NCBI RefSeq assembly: GCF_042100115.1
Contig: NC_091280.1
Coordinates: 372,001-436,000 of the forward strand
Direction: 5' to 3'
DNA: 64,000 nt
Origin: Alternaria dauci
Lineage: Eukaryota > Ascomycota > Dothideomycetes > Pleosporales > Pleosporaceae
Shown here: one piece after another, positions 9,158 to 19,988 of the stretch
Numbering within the stretch: the first letter of the stretch is position 1
How the letters are laid out: each line of letters opens with the position of its first letter
The notes under the pieces: model-generated
The model's input: only the letters and a program-made list of their open reading frames with translations
Databases searched by the model: none
Told to the model about the DNA's origin: nothing
Made by a program: the position numbers and the translations under genes

Positions 9158-10599
9158 ATGTCTGAGGACCGGCCGGCCGACGGCCAGGGCGAGGGCGTCG
9201 ACGCTGCCGTGGGACTGCCCTCGGACGTGCTGCAAGAACTGGTAAGGAACCCTGTCCTCTCGATTACATAGGCCACTTCGCCATGATGCGCGCCCTTTGC
9301 TGACCAAGATGCGTGTCGCAGACTACCAATATCCTCGACGACCTGCTGAGCAACATTGTCTTCACTACGGCGCTATCGTGCCACCGCTCCGAGAAACTGC
9401 TGCGCATGCAGTCCGCCGCCACACAGGCCGAAACCATCGCGCTGGCGAACCTCGAGCCACAGTCCCAGAAACAAAACAACAACACCAACACGACGGGTGG
9501 CAGCGCGCCAACGATTCCCGTCGCCGAGACGCCCGCCGCAAAGTACGAGAACGGCCGCGTGTTCCTCAAGGGCAACCCGCTGAAAACGACGCCCGAGATT
9601 ATATGTCCGCACTGCAAGTTGCCACGGCTGATGCATCCCATCATGGGCAAGGGGATGCAGAACCCGGATCTGACAAAGGAGTACTGCATGCTGTATCCGT
9701 TTGTGCAGCGCGCGGGCCACGACGTCTACGGCAACCCGTTTCCGACCGACATGGCCAAGAGCAAGAAGGAGCGCGAGCTCATCAAGCAGCAGCAGAAGAA
9801 CGCGGAGAAGGAGAGCGTGGGCACACCAGGCTCGCAGGACACGGATATGGCGGGCGCGGGTGATGCAAAGGAGATTAAACTTAATACGGGTGGCAAGCCG
9901 GCGTCGTATATCCCCTGGCATACGTGTCCGAATTGTAAGCGGAGTTTGCTTATTACGCGCTTCGCGCAGCATTTGGAGAAGTGTCTGGGTATCAGTGGAA
10001 GACAGAGTAGTCGTAATGCTATGGCGAAATTGTCGGGACAGAATGGTGGCGGTACGGGTTCAGGGCTCGGCAACACGCCACTCGGAAGCCGTATGGGCAC
10101 GCCTGCGCCCGGCGAGTCGACGGCATCGGCCACCACCACCACCGCGAACCACAAGACGAGCAGCAAAACAAAGGGCATCTCGCCTGTTAAGCGGCTCAAA
10201 GGCGAGAATGACGACGCGGACGCGGATGACGTGGACAACGAGACGCCGGAGCGCCGCAAGCTGATGAAGAAGAAGTCGTCGTATATCAAAAAGGCGGATC
10301 GCGATAGACCCATTTCGGCCCCGATTTCCATTGGGAATGGTAACGGGACGCTCAAAGTTAAATTGAAAACGGCGAGTGGGGCGAGTGCGAGTAACAGACC
10401 GGATCTGGGTGATAGGAAATATAGTGAGAGTAGTGAGCGGGGGGAGGGCAAGCGCGAACGCGATGCGGATGATGTGGGTGGGGATTCGCCCAAGAAGAAG
10501 AAGATTAAGATTAGTTTGGGTGGTGGTGCTGGCGCGAAGGATAGGGCGAGGGCGAGTGCGAGTGTGGAGCCTTCGGTGGGTGTGGCGAGTCCGGAGTAA
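9158..10599 (+). CDS. SGF11: Sgf11-like SAGA deubiquitinase-module subunit
   Basis: Exons 9158-9241 and 9322-10599 give 453 residues. The spliced N-terminus (LQELTTNILDDLLSNIV) matches the long helix Sgf11 uses to contact Ubp8, Sus1 and Sgf73. HTCPNCKRSLLITRFAQHLEKCLG, near residue 227-250, is the Sgf11 zinc finger: CX2C, then H, then X3C. In SAGA this arm docks Ubp8 on nucleosomes for H2B deubiquitination. Oddities: the protein is much longer than yeast Sgf11 (about 100 residues), it has an extra CPHC-containing segment near 120-165 (ICPHCKLPRLMHPI...YCMLYPF), and a long basic, Ser-rich tail with nuclear-localisation-like KKKKIK. The extra segment is conserved-looking but I cannot name it. 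Confidence 0.78.
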
Positions 10600-10889
10600 G
10601 AAGAGGCGGGGTTTTTTGAGAGTGTAGAGTGTGGTGTGTACAAAACATGCATTGGAAAACGGCGTTCATTTTGGGAAACTTGGGGGAGGGAAGTGGGGGG
10701 ATAATATACCATGGCATGGGAATTGGGGGGGATGAGGGGGGGAATGTTGTTCCTTCAAACCCCGGTGGCGTTATTATCTTTGTCCTTTTTTTTTGTTTAC
10801 ACAGATTGTTTTCTTGCTTTGGTTGGCGTATTCGGGTGGGAGATGGGTCGGGAAGGACGGATCGACTTTGTATTTTTAGTATCTGAGAG

Positions 10890-10918
10890 GAGAGAAAGAG
10901 AGAGAGAGAGAGAGAGAG
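10890..10918. repeat. (GA)n microsatellite
   Basis: A near-perfect GA run about 300 bp downstream of the SGF11-like stop codon. Confidence 0.9.
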
Positions 10919-12093
10919 CATAGATTGCATGCATGAACGGCATGATTGTCGTCTGTCTAGAGAGTCGAGTGTCTTCTTTCTGCCTCTGTGACATTGGAAA
11001 CCAAAGATTTATATAATTGCATTGGATGGGTAACGGCCAAGTGGAAAGAGCAAGGTGTCTACATCGTAGTGTCCAACATTGCTGGTTCGTCTTGATTTCG
11101 CGTCAACAACTTGAGGAACAGCTTTTCTTACACAGAATGCGATCCGATTCTCATAGTTATAGTTATAGTCACGGTAGTATGTCTGAGACACCGTAAGTAA
11201 CTGTTAAACGTCATGTGGTGGGTAGAGCGAGTATGTGTCCAACTTCCACTTCCTACCAACCCAAAGTCTGTAGAGTACAATGTTGAAATCCAGGCAGCAT
11301 GTTCTCTACTCATTATCGTACCAGGAAGGGCAGCTACCACATACAAGAAACAAGCACTTGTAAACCTGCTCTGATGACAAGTCACATGACTAGACCTCCT
11401 CGCCCAGGTATTGCGTAGTGTTAGTGACGCTGATACTCTCGAGTACTAGCCAGCAGGTATTGGCTAAAGATCTTCCGTTGTTGAACGGTTATCTACATGA
11501 TGTTGATCTGGAGAGTGATAAAGCCACATGATCTTTCGGTGATTTTCAGGGTTGACATTCTGGCAGAGCCTTGGCATGCCCCGAACGACCAAGTACACCA
11601 CAACGTCTACTGGAGATGCTGAAAACGAGATGAAAAAGTTGGAATTGGCGTGATATAGTACTGAGGGAATGTAAACAATACTACATGTGACAGTAAAAGG
11701 CTTATACCAACCACATAGGCTCAGAGTCAAAGGCAACAGCCACCGACGACAAGGTCAACACCCGAGCATCTCAAAGACACGATGCATCGAACAAACACAG
11801 TCTCCCTATTGGCTTCGAAGACTCGAAAGCCCCTGTCATGCTGCGTTGGATGCTCATGATGACCTCGACGAGCAGACATGGCCGTATCCCAATGCGGAAC
11901 TATGCAAAAATGCACTATACCCATACAAGTTGTGCAAATCCCTGTCTTTTCGCACGAATCCAGTCTTTCCATACCGAGCGAGAGCTTCGCATTCGATTGG
12001 TATGAAGAAACAGAGCGTAAGAGGGGTGTGGTGGTAGTGCCGGAGGCCTAGGGTGTCAGGCGAGATGGGGCTTGGCGAGTCGATTTCGCACTG

Positions 12094-12099
12094 TATATA
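12094..12099 (+). promoter_or_regulatory. TATA-like element
   Basis: TATATA about 170 bp upstream of the next start, followed by a long C/T-rich stretch (12106-12180) typical of fungal core promoters and leaders. Confidence 0.5.
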
Positions 12100-12270
12100 C
12101 TCGCATCCCCCCCTCCCCAACCCTTCCCCGTTCTTTCCCCCCTCCATTCCACCAACCCACCACATCTCTTCTTCATCTCAGAACCAACTCGAAGGTGCTG
12201 AAGAGTCATTGGAGACCACTTCCAACTCTTTCCTGATATTTCTTGGTACAGGTTGGACCGTCCTGTCACC

Positions 12271-12837
12271 ATGCCGTCGTCGCCATCCATGCAGTCGGCC
12301 CCCCAGCCATCAGCCTTCCTAACAAAGAAGCATGATACGCATGATTATCGTCAGACGACGTACTGCAACGGCAGCAATGTTCAAATCGAAGAATCTCGTC
12401 GTCACCGCTGGGCAGGTTGGAAAGCCGAGCCATCAGTCCAGCCATACGTCGACTTCGTCCTCTATCCCATAGGAAACGAAGGCTCATATCCACAAAGCGG
12501 CTTTGAACAAGTCTCCTCACAAGCTCACCCCGCACCTCGAAGGAGAGTCGCAGAGCCCAGCTCAGAGTCACACGTGACTTTCGCCAAGCGTTCGTCCAAG
12601 GCTAGACCAGGGTCGGTGATCCTTCACGTCGAAGCAAAGTCAAGCCAAAGACTGTCTTCGAAGACGAAAGCATCTGTGAAAGCGTCCACTTACTCCACAC
12701 CTCCGACACCTAGGCTGAGTCGGCTGTCGACACCAGAATTCGACAACCTGGACGAGGCGCCCTTTTGTGGCTGTGATGTGGAAGCAAATGCCGGTAAGCG
12801 TTGCACAGAGTGCAGCAGGGATGTCAATGTCTGGTGA
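12271..12837 (+). CDS. Hypothetical protein with C-terminal CxC...CxxC
   Basis: Single-exon frame of 188 residues from the ATG at 12271; an in-frame ATG at 12253 would add six residues. Not recognised. The sequence is hydrophilic with Ser/Thr/Pro-rich stretches (residues about 100-160) and a compact Cys cluster at the C-terminus (CGCDVEANAGKRCTECSRD) that could bind zinc. An upstream TATA-like element and C/T-rich leader support transcription. A good GTAAGC donor sits inside the last codons, and a strongly hydrophobic stretch is encoded in another frame just downstream, so the true 3' end may differ. Confidence 0.55.
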   Translation: MPSSPSMQSAPQPSAFLTKKHDTHDYRQTTYCNGSNVQIEESRRHRWAGWKAEPSVQPYVDFVLYPIGNEGSYPQSGFEQVSSQAHPAPRRRVAEPSSESHVTFAKRSSKARPGSVILHVEAKSSQRLSSKTKASVKASTYSTPPTPRLSRLSTPEFDNLDEAPFCGCDVEANAGKRCTECSRDVNVW

Positions 12838-13080
12838 TTGGATCTCTGGGTTGTTTGTGGTTCTTGGTGTCTTTGATTATGACGGTCGTTATATGTGGGC
12901 TGGTGTTTTGTTTCTCTGGATTGACTTTGTCCCTGGTCTTTGGAGTTGACATGTTTACCAATGAAGATACGAAGGCTGCGGATAAGTATGGGCCTCGTAG
13001 CTGTATACCATTCGTAGCCATGCCAGCCTTGCCGTGCGTCGATGGTTCTGGTTCCAAAAAGTGCAACGTCGCACAAAGAC

Positions 13081-13701
13081 TTATTCCTGTGGCCTCTCGC
13101 TCTCGACAACAAAGTATTTGCCAGACTTGCGCTCAGCCGAGCCCAGCACATCCCAGTCCTCAACGTCTCGAGCATCGACAGGCGTAGCGTCTCGTTGTAA
13201 CCGCTTGTGATGCTGTCCTACGACCTTCTCTTTGCCCAGGGCGTCCTTTAGTGTCTCAAGCGTGATTGTCTGTTCTTCTTCCGCGGCCTTTGACTCATCG
13301 CGTATCGCCCTAAGAGGCTTTACGCCCGTTGTATCCACCTCTTGTATCTTGCCCACAAAGTGTAGCTGTGCTGCGAGTGTGTCCAGCATCTTCTGCTCTT
13401 GTTCGGGCGTTTCCGGCGGCGGGAGAGCGGATAGTCGTAGGAGATGGTGCAGCTGCTGAGAGGTGATCTGGGGAGCGTCGGGAGCGCGTTTCGTTGGTGG
13501 TAGGAGAGACTCGACGGACCATGTGGGCTCTGCTAGCAGCTGTTCCAGCTCGTCGGGATGAACACCTCGGGCTGCCCACGAAAACTGGTCCTCCTTGGGG
13601 TTTTTATATGGGCGTAGAGGCGAAGGCGTGTATGAGCGTGTTTGCGGGCATTGCGAAGGTTTGTAAAACCTCAAGGACGCAAATGCGCGACGTGTAGCCA
13701 T
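13081..13701 (-). CDS. gta3: Mitochondrial Glu-tRNA(Gln) amidotransferase subunit, Gta3/GatF type
   Basis: GatC-like small subunit of the mitochondrial GatFAB amidotransferase, which converts Glu-tRNA(Gln) to Gln-tRNA(Gln). Single exon, 206 residues from the ATG at 13701. The open frame extends 59 codons upstream but that part does not look coding, and MATRRAFASLRFYK begins a typical arginine-rich mitochondrial presequence. The GatC-like region includes ITSQQLHHLLRLSALPPPETPEQEQKMLDTL and LHFVGKIQEVDTTGVKPL (about residues 79-129). The C-terminus (YFVVESE) matches the Gta3 family by recall. The gene is divergent from SEC17 across 382 bp. Confidence 0.8.
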   Translation of the reverse strand: MATRRAFASLRFYKPSQCPQTRSYTPSPLRPYKNPKEDQFSWAARGVHPDELEQLLAEPTWSVESLLPPTKRAPDAPQITSQQLHHLLRLSALPPPETPEQEQKMLDTLAAQLHFVGKIQEVDTTGVKPLRAIRDESKAAEEEQTITLETLKDALGKEKVVGQHHKRLQRDATPVDARDVEDWDVLGSAERKSGKYFVVESERPQE

Positions 13702-14083
13702 GGTTCTTGTAGGTGCGTAAGGCGGGGCAATGTAATCGTCCAGGCGGGCTGGAATGTCTGCTGTATGGTGTATAACCTTCAGCGCGGCAAAACCAACACA
13801 GTCTCCAGTGGCATCGCAAGACGTGAGCGACGCTGCTGTGAATGCAACGTCGTGAAGCTTGAGGCGGGCTGCAAACACTAGCGCAGAAACGGTAAAGCCG
13901 CCGCCGAGGTCACATCACAGCCCTCTCGCATGGGCCAACGTGGGTCGTCATCGCTCATTGAGACGGCCAGCGCAGCCACCTGTCTCGACCAAAGTTTCAA
14001 CACAACCTCTGCCTATACAGTCACATCTCATAATCCTTCCCTCTCTCCCGCAAAGAACCTCAACCCCCAAGAACTCAGCAACC
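13702..14083. promoter_or_regulatory. Divergent promoter, gta3 / SEC17
   Basis: These 382 bp lie between two divergent start codons. The SEC17 leader is C/A-rich. No strong TATA element is seen. Confidence 0.55.
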
Positions 14084-15247
14084 ATGGCCGGCGACCCACG
14101 AGCGCTGCTGCGACAGGTGGGGCCTTCCAAGACTCAGCCACAAAGCAGATAACTGATATTGACGTGACACAACAGGCAGAAGCATCATTGCAAAAGGCAT
14201 CTGGTGGCTTCAGCTTCTTCGGCAACAAGCAAGACAAGTGTATGATCTGAAAAGGAGCACATCTGCGCCTTTCGACTGACGCACGTGACAGATGAGGCGG
14301 CCGCAGATCAGTTCATCGCCGCAGCAAATGCGTTCCGGATGCAAAAGATGGGTATGGTCAGATGCGTGCTGAGAAACGATCCCGTCTTGAGAACTAACAT
14401 GGACCAGGCAAGGAGGCAGGCGAGGCTTTCGAAAAGGCAGCATCGGTACAACGTCAGAATCTAAACGAGCCTGACGACGAAGCAAACACGCTTACAGACG
14501 CCTTTAGTAAGTTTCTCTGTTCAAACATCTTCCTGTCTTGGAATGAACTGTGACTGATTCACCATCAGAGGCCTACCGCAAAGATGACCCAGAAGCAGCT
14601 GCGCGGTGTCTAGACAAAGCCATTGCGCATTACTGCAGCAAGGGCAACTTCCGGCGCGCAGCCACCCACAAGCAGAACCTCGCCGAGCTCTACGAAGTCG
14701 AGCTCGGCGACAACACGCGAGCTGCAGCCGCATACGAGGAAGCAGCCGGCTGGTACGAGAGCGACAATGCTGAAGCACTTGCCAACAAGCTCTGGCTCAA
14801 GACAGCCGACCTCGTTGCTCTAGAAGGCAAGGACTACTACAAGGCCATTGAGCTTTACGAAAAGGTGGCCAGAACTTCAATCTCTAACAACCTGATGCGC
14901 TGGTCTGTCAAGGAGTACCTACTCAAGGCTGGTATCTGTCAGCTGTGCACAGGCGACCAGGTCGGTGTCAACACTGCGCTTGACAGGTATAGAGAGCTGG
15001 ATCCAAGCTTCCAGCAGCAGAGGGAGCACGCGCTGCTTGTTGACTTGGCGGCTGCAGTGCAAGATGGTGATCAAGAGGCGTTTTCTGAGAAGGCATGTTC
15101 TTCTGACACACATTTGCAAATGCGCATCGTACTGACTTGTCACAGTTGTTCAATTTTGACCAGCTTACCAAGCTGGATAAGTGGAAGACGACGCTTTTGT
15201 TGCGGGTCAAGAACACGATTGAAGAGGGTGGCGAGGACTTTTCGTAG
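14084..15247 (+). CDS. SEC17: Alpha-SNAP (Sec17), SNARE disassembly adaptor
   Basis: Recruits the NSF/Sec18 ATPase to cis-SNARE complexes during membrane fusion cycles. Six exons: 14084-14116, 14176-14239, 14292-14351, 14408-14506, 14569-15092 and 15146-15247, giving 293 residues, the usual length. Family signatures include SGGFSFFGNKQDK (the N-terminal membrane-contact loop), AADQFIAAANAFRMQK, the TPR-like helices (GNFRRAATHKQNLAELYE) and the C-terminal end LRVKNTIEEGGEDFS. The last intron (15093-15145) begins with GC (GCATGT), not GT. It has a TACTGAC branch point, and only the GC donor keeps the conserved FSEKLFNFDQL in frame. Confidence 0.96.
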
Positions 15248-15698
15248 ATATTGGTCAGCGTGGAGGTGTTTGTTGCTTGTGGCTGGTTTGCTTTTGTGTA
15301 CGGTATAGACACATTTCGCGTTTAAGTCTTGCGAACAATGAGATCAACAACATCGTCTTTGGGCTGACCATTCATTCTGTGGTTGCTGTTGCCTACATGA
15401 ATGCATAGTAACGATACTTACAACTAGGCTATGATGAAGTGAACAAAATCCTCGATCAGATTCAGAGTTGGCTTGGGCTAGATTAAATGCAGCAGTAATA
15501 ATATTGTCACAATTGCAAGCACCATATATCGTCTCATGTTTGTATTCATCGTAGGTTTTCTATCTAAATCAAACCCACAGTAGTGTGAGATAACCACCCC
15601 ACTTAGAGGGAAACCTAATATACAAGGAAAAGTCGTAAAGATCGTCTCGCTGCAAAACCATGACCAAATTTCGGGGCTCGAAACAAACCTGTCTTCAC
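15248..15698. other. Convergent 3' flanks (SEC17 and fasciclin gene)
   Basis: 451 bp between facing stop codons, A/T-richer than the flanking genes. I see no gene. Confidence 0.6.
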
Positions 15699-17069
15699 CT
15701 ACAACTCCATATTCTCAACAAGAGGCTGAAGACGCTCCTTGAGATCCTCAACATCAATCTCCTCACCCTTCCAGAAACTCTGCTCGCCACCAGAAGTCTT
15801 GGGCGGAATCAAGACATCAGAAACGACCTGGATAACACCGTCGCTAGCAACGCCATCATGAACAGTGACACGCGAGAAGCCATTGATCCTAATCTCGACA
15901 AAAGGTCCATAGCGACCCACATCAACAGCAAGGTTCTTGTGGCACAGCGCAGTAGCCAGATCGTAATGGTAGCCACCCGGGCGCTCCTCAACCGTCTCCT
16001 TATCGTCCTTGCGCCCATCGTAAAAGGCGTCGGTGTACAGTGTCTGATCAACGACAATGTGGTACTCGAGCAGAGCTTTCAGATACTTCTCACCGTACTT
16101 TGAGAACAAGAACGCATTCGCGCGCGGGCCGAGCTTCTGGAACGCAAAGTTTGACGGGGCGAAGAGGGTGCCGCCGTTGTGCTCGTACTCGGTGCTGTTC
16201 ATTTTCTCGAAGATGCCAGTCTTTGTGAGCGCGAGTTCCAGAGTGCTGAACTCGCCCGGCAGCAGGCCGATGATGGTGGCGACATTGGGGTGCGGCACGA
16301 GAATAGAGTCGACGCCGTGGACGACGCCGTTGGTGCCGAAGATGTTGACGGCGACGAGGCGGCTGTAGAAGTTGATTGCGGGACCCTTGAGTGTGACGCG
16401 AACAGTAAGGCGCTGTGGGTGGCCTAGGTTCTTGCTTGGAGTGTACAGAGTTGGGATGGTGTATGTGTGGAGTACGCGACCAGCAGGGTACAAGTCGTCG
16501 GTGACATGGTAGAGCAGGATGTCCTTCAAGACCTCCTTGGAAGGCTTGTGGTGGTGCTCGGGAATCTTCTCAAAAGCCTCGTCTGTGGGGGCAAAGACGG
16601 TGAAGTTGGCCTTTGTGCTGTTGAGCGCCTCCACAATGTCGTCAAACTCGTTGATCCACTTTGCAAGCTTTGTAGTGTATTTGCTCTCGTTGATGAGCTC
16701 GTAGACTGTGCGGTTCGGCTTCTGGTCGTGCGGAGGGTGGTGAGGCCCGCCACGGTGTGGCGGCCCATGGTGAGGAGGGTGCTCGGGATTCTCAAAGTCA
16801 ATGACGCTGTCGTCGAATTGAGAGCCCTCTAGCCACGACTCGACGTCGGCACCAGCATGGTGGATCTTGCTGTAGACGTCCTTGGCGCCGTTCTTGACCT
16901 TGCTGAATGCATCGTCAAGGACGTTTTGGGCGTTGTCAAGAACAGTGTGAGCGTTGTCGACGAGCGACTTGCTAGACTTCTCAATGTTGATGTTTGAGAA
17001 GACTTCTGGCTCGGTAATGACGAATGCAGTCGCCAGAGGCAAGACTGGTACAACGCGTGAGAATCGCAT
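15699..17069 (-). CDS. Secreted protein with two fasciclin (FAS1) domains
   Basis: Single exon, 456 residues from the ATG at 17069. The open frame continues 12 codons upstream but MRFSRVVPVLPLATAFV is a good signal peptide. Helical, charged residues 30-80 follow, then a His/Pro spacer (residues 96-118). FAS1 domain 1 is about 119-260, with the H1-like motif FTVFAPTDEAFEKI and the ending VHGVDSILVPH. FAS1 domain 2 is about 262-425, with LFAPSNFAFQKLG and the ending GVIQVVSDVLIPP. No C-terminal hydrophobic GPI tail is seen, so it may be soluble or wall-associated. FAS1 domains mediate adhesion in other systems; the role here is not known. Confidence 0.88.
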   Translation of the reverse strand: MRFSRVVPVLPLATAFVITEPEVFSNINIEKSSKSLVDNAHTVLDNAQNVLDDAFSKVKNGAKDVYSKIHHAGADVESWLEGSQFDDSVIDFENPEHPPHHGPPHRGGPHHPPHDQKPNRTVYELINESKYTTKLAKWINEFDDIVEALNSTKANFTVFAPTDEAFEKIPEHHHKPSKEVLKDILLYHVTDDLYPAGRVLHTYTIPTLYTPSKNLGHPQRLTVRVTLKGPAINFYSRLVAVNIFGTNGVVHGVDSILVPHPNVATIIGLLPGEFSTLELALTKTGIFEKMNSTEYEHNGGTLFAPSNFAFQKLGPRANAFLFSKYGEKYLKALLEYHIVVDQTLYTDAFYDGRKDDKETVEERPGGYHYDLATALCHKNLAVDVGRYGPFVEIRINGFSRVTVHDGVASDGVIQVVSDVLIPPKTSGGEQSFWKGEEIDVEDLKERLQPLVENMEL

Positions 17070-18225
17070 GTTGACCTGATAATTGATGAGTGGGTGAACG
17101 AGCAAGAGTGGTAGCAGAGCACAAGTACTGTGACAAGTATCTAGGCAACCAAGCTAAGAGTAAGACGAGTCGATTACAACACCACTGCGTGGCGACGTTA
17201 TTGGGGCGGAGCTCTCGGTAAGTGACCCGCTTGTTGGGTCTCGGACTACAACGCGGACCAACTCCAAACAACGACAGATGTGCTTGATGAAGTGGTTGAA
17301 AATGGCAACAAATGCTCGAGTTCTGCTGCTTTGCAAATACCGAAACCTAGTCTGAAGGTATACTCTCTACACACCGTCAAGGCACCGAGGCCGCGTACCG
17401 TGGAATGCAGGCTGTCAAGGACGCGTCAGTCGATCTTCCCCGCGTTCCACGGATGCGATGGAAACGACGAGACTACGTCATGATCACCAACTCCATCTCA
17501 GATCTCACCACCCGAAACTCTGCGCGTCTCGTAGCCATCAACCGGGTAAGCCTGCATCGGCTCTTTGGAAGAGTTTGACGGAGTTACTCCCGATGCCGCT
17601 GCGATCTCCAAGAGGTTTGTTGGGGCAACATCAGGTATGGAAGATTTGGCGTTGTCTGGGTGGGCGCTGCATCACGTGACGGCGCGCTGTCGGCGAAACG
17701 ACGCACCGGGCAATGGCCAGAATTCCGTCATTGACCCATCCATGTGCATCAAGGCTACTTACTTCCGGATTTCGGTCAGTAAAAGATTCGTCACTATGCG
17801 TTATTTTCCTGCTGCAAGGTACGAGGCTAGATTGGCCAATCCTGCAAAGAGGAACGTGTTTGGTTCCTTTGTTTGCCGGACCCGCGGTTGAAGTCTGTCG
17901 CTGACTTGCGTTGCGGAGCTTGAGAACAGCCCTCCATTGGTTATGATACGTCCCACGAGATCCGTTCTCTGCCAGAATCAAGCTTTTTACCAAGCAATTG
18001 TCAAGCTTTTCAACGCGGATTCTGCTTAGACTGCACATCCCATTTTGGCTGCATGGCCGACGTGGCTGTGAGCGACAACGGACGTAATGCTTCGTCATGC
18101 ATATGTACGTTGTCAACGTCTACCAGCAAACACTCGTATAAAACTGAAATTTCCTGCTTGATATACGCAAACAGTGCATCGATCTCAGTCTCTACTAACA
18201 CAACCACCTCCAAATATACATCACA
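17070..18225. other. Divergent intergenic region (fasciclin gene / GAD)
   Basis: 1,156 bp holding both promoters. ORFs are short and lack motifs. I see no gene besides the GAD TATA box. Confidence 0.55.
18137..18143 (+). promoter_or_regulatory. TATA box of the glutamate decarboxylase gene
   Basis: TATAAAA lies 83 bp upstream of the start codon, with a C/A-rich leader between. Confidence 0.6.
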
Positions 18226-19988
18226 ATGGCCGGACTCGCAAGACACGTAGACACGGATGAGCTCCTTGAGACACTCAAGGACCATCCGGTTCACAAGGCT
18301 GGAGGCCACCAGTCGGCGAATCGAGCGACCTCACACATCACACCTTACTCGAGTCGCTATGCTGCTGGCACCGAATTATCAAAGTTCAAAATCCCGCACG
18401 ATGGTGCTCCTGCTGATGTCGTCCACCAGCTGCTCAAGGACGAGCTCGATCTTGACGGACGGCCCAGCTTGAACTTGGCTTCGTTCGTTGGAACCTACAT
18501 GGAGAAGGAAGCCGAGCAGCTCATGATTGAGAACTTGTCAAAGAACATGTCGGATGCTGACGAGTACCCGGCCATGATGGACATGCACGCGCGATGTGTA
18601 TCCATCATTGCCAACATGTGGGGCGCACAGAAGGGCGAGAAGGCCATCGGATCGGCGACTACTGGTTCTAGCGAGGCTATCCATCTTGGTGGCCTCGCCA
18701 TGAAGCGTCGCTGGCAAGAGAAGAGAAAGGCTGAGGGCAAGGACACTTCGAACCCAAACATCATCATGGGCGCAAACGCACAAGTCGCTCTGGAGAAGTT
18801 TGCCAGGTACTTCGAGGTCGAGGCTCGCATCCTTCCCGTCAGCGAAGACTCGTCCTACCGTCTGGACCCAAAGCTGGTCAAGGAGAACATTGACGAGAAC
18901 ACAATTGGTGTGTTTGTCATCCTTGGTTCCACATACACTGGACACTACGAACCTGTGGAAGAGATCTCCGATATCCTCGACGCTTTTGAGAAGGAGACTG
19001 GTAACGATATTCCTATCCACGTAGATGCTGCATCTGGCGGCTTCATCGCTCCCTTTACCCATGCGAAAGCTGGCAAGAAGTGGAACTTTGAGCTGCCGCG
19101 AGTCAAATCTATCAACACCAGCGGTCACAAGTTTGGTCTCGTGTATGCTGGTGTCGGATGGATCATCTGGCGAGACGAAAGCTACCTGCCCAAGCACCTC
19201 ATCTTCGAGCTTCACTACTTGGGTGGAACAGAGGAGTCGTACACTTTGAACTTTTCGCGTCCTGGAGCTCAAATCATCGCACAATACTACAACCTGATCC
19301 ATCTAGGGTTCTCGGGATACCGTGCCATTATGGAAAACATGTTGGCCAATGCACGTCTACTCAGCAGGGCGCTCGAGCATACGGTACGACATCAAATCGC
19401 TAGGTAGCACAAGTAGGCCTACTGACATGACATTCTAGGGCTGGTACCGTTGCGTCAGTGACATCCACCGCAAGAAGGGCGATTTCAAATTCGAGCAGGG
19501 CAAGAAGCAGTACGACGAAGGCGAAACAAGCGCAGACTACAATGCCGGTCTCCCAGTCGTTGCATTCACTCTTACCGACGACTTCCACAAAAAGTTCCCC
19601 CACGTCAAACAAGAAGCGGTCAGCAACCTGCTTCGAGCCAAGCAATACATCATCCCCAGTAAGAAAGACCACACCCAACCCATCATCAGGCTTGCCATAA
19701 CTAACTTGGCACGCAGACTACCCGCTACCCCCAGGCGAGGAGAAGACCGAGATCCTCAGAGTAGTCGTCAGAGAGAGCCTGTCGCTCGACATGATCGACA
19801 GGCTCGTCACTGACATATGTGGCGTCACCGAGATGCTGATGAAGACGGATGCAGTCGATCTTGCAGCGTTCCAGCCCGGTGCGAGCCCGAGCATCGAGAA
19901 GCAGCATGCCAATAAGGGACTGCGGAAAGAACACAAGCACAAGGCGCAGAGACCGTCGTCGGATGGCGTCTATCGCACTGTTTGCTAG
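18226..19988 (+). CDS. GAD1: Glutamate decarboxylase
   Basis: PLP-dependent enzyme converting glutamate to GABA and CO2; first step of the GABA shunt, linked to acid and oxidative stress. Exons 18226-19383, 19439-19658 and 19717-19988 give 549 residues. Group II decarboxylase motifs are present: SATTGSSEAIHLGG (cofactor phosphate region), the PLP-ring Asp in PIHVDAASGGF, and SINTSGHKFGLVYAG with the Schiff-base Lys at 302. The C-terminus (KGLRKEHKHKAQRPSSD) is basic and hydrophilic. Introns are 55 and 58 nt with GT-AG ends. Length and motifs match fungal GAD. No GABA transaminase or transporter gene lies nearby. Confidence 0.96.

Larger units (their letters stand above)
10600..12270. other. 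1.67-kb intergenic region
   Basis: It contains the SGF11 3' flank, a GA microsatellite and the promoter of the following gene. ORFs here are short, lack codon regularity and have no recognisable motif. I see no gene. Confidence 0.55.

Noticed and set aside
13702..13878. 59-codon N-terminal extension of the Gta3-type protein
   Set aside because: The extension has no targeting character; the downstream ATG starts a typical mitochondrial presequence.
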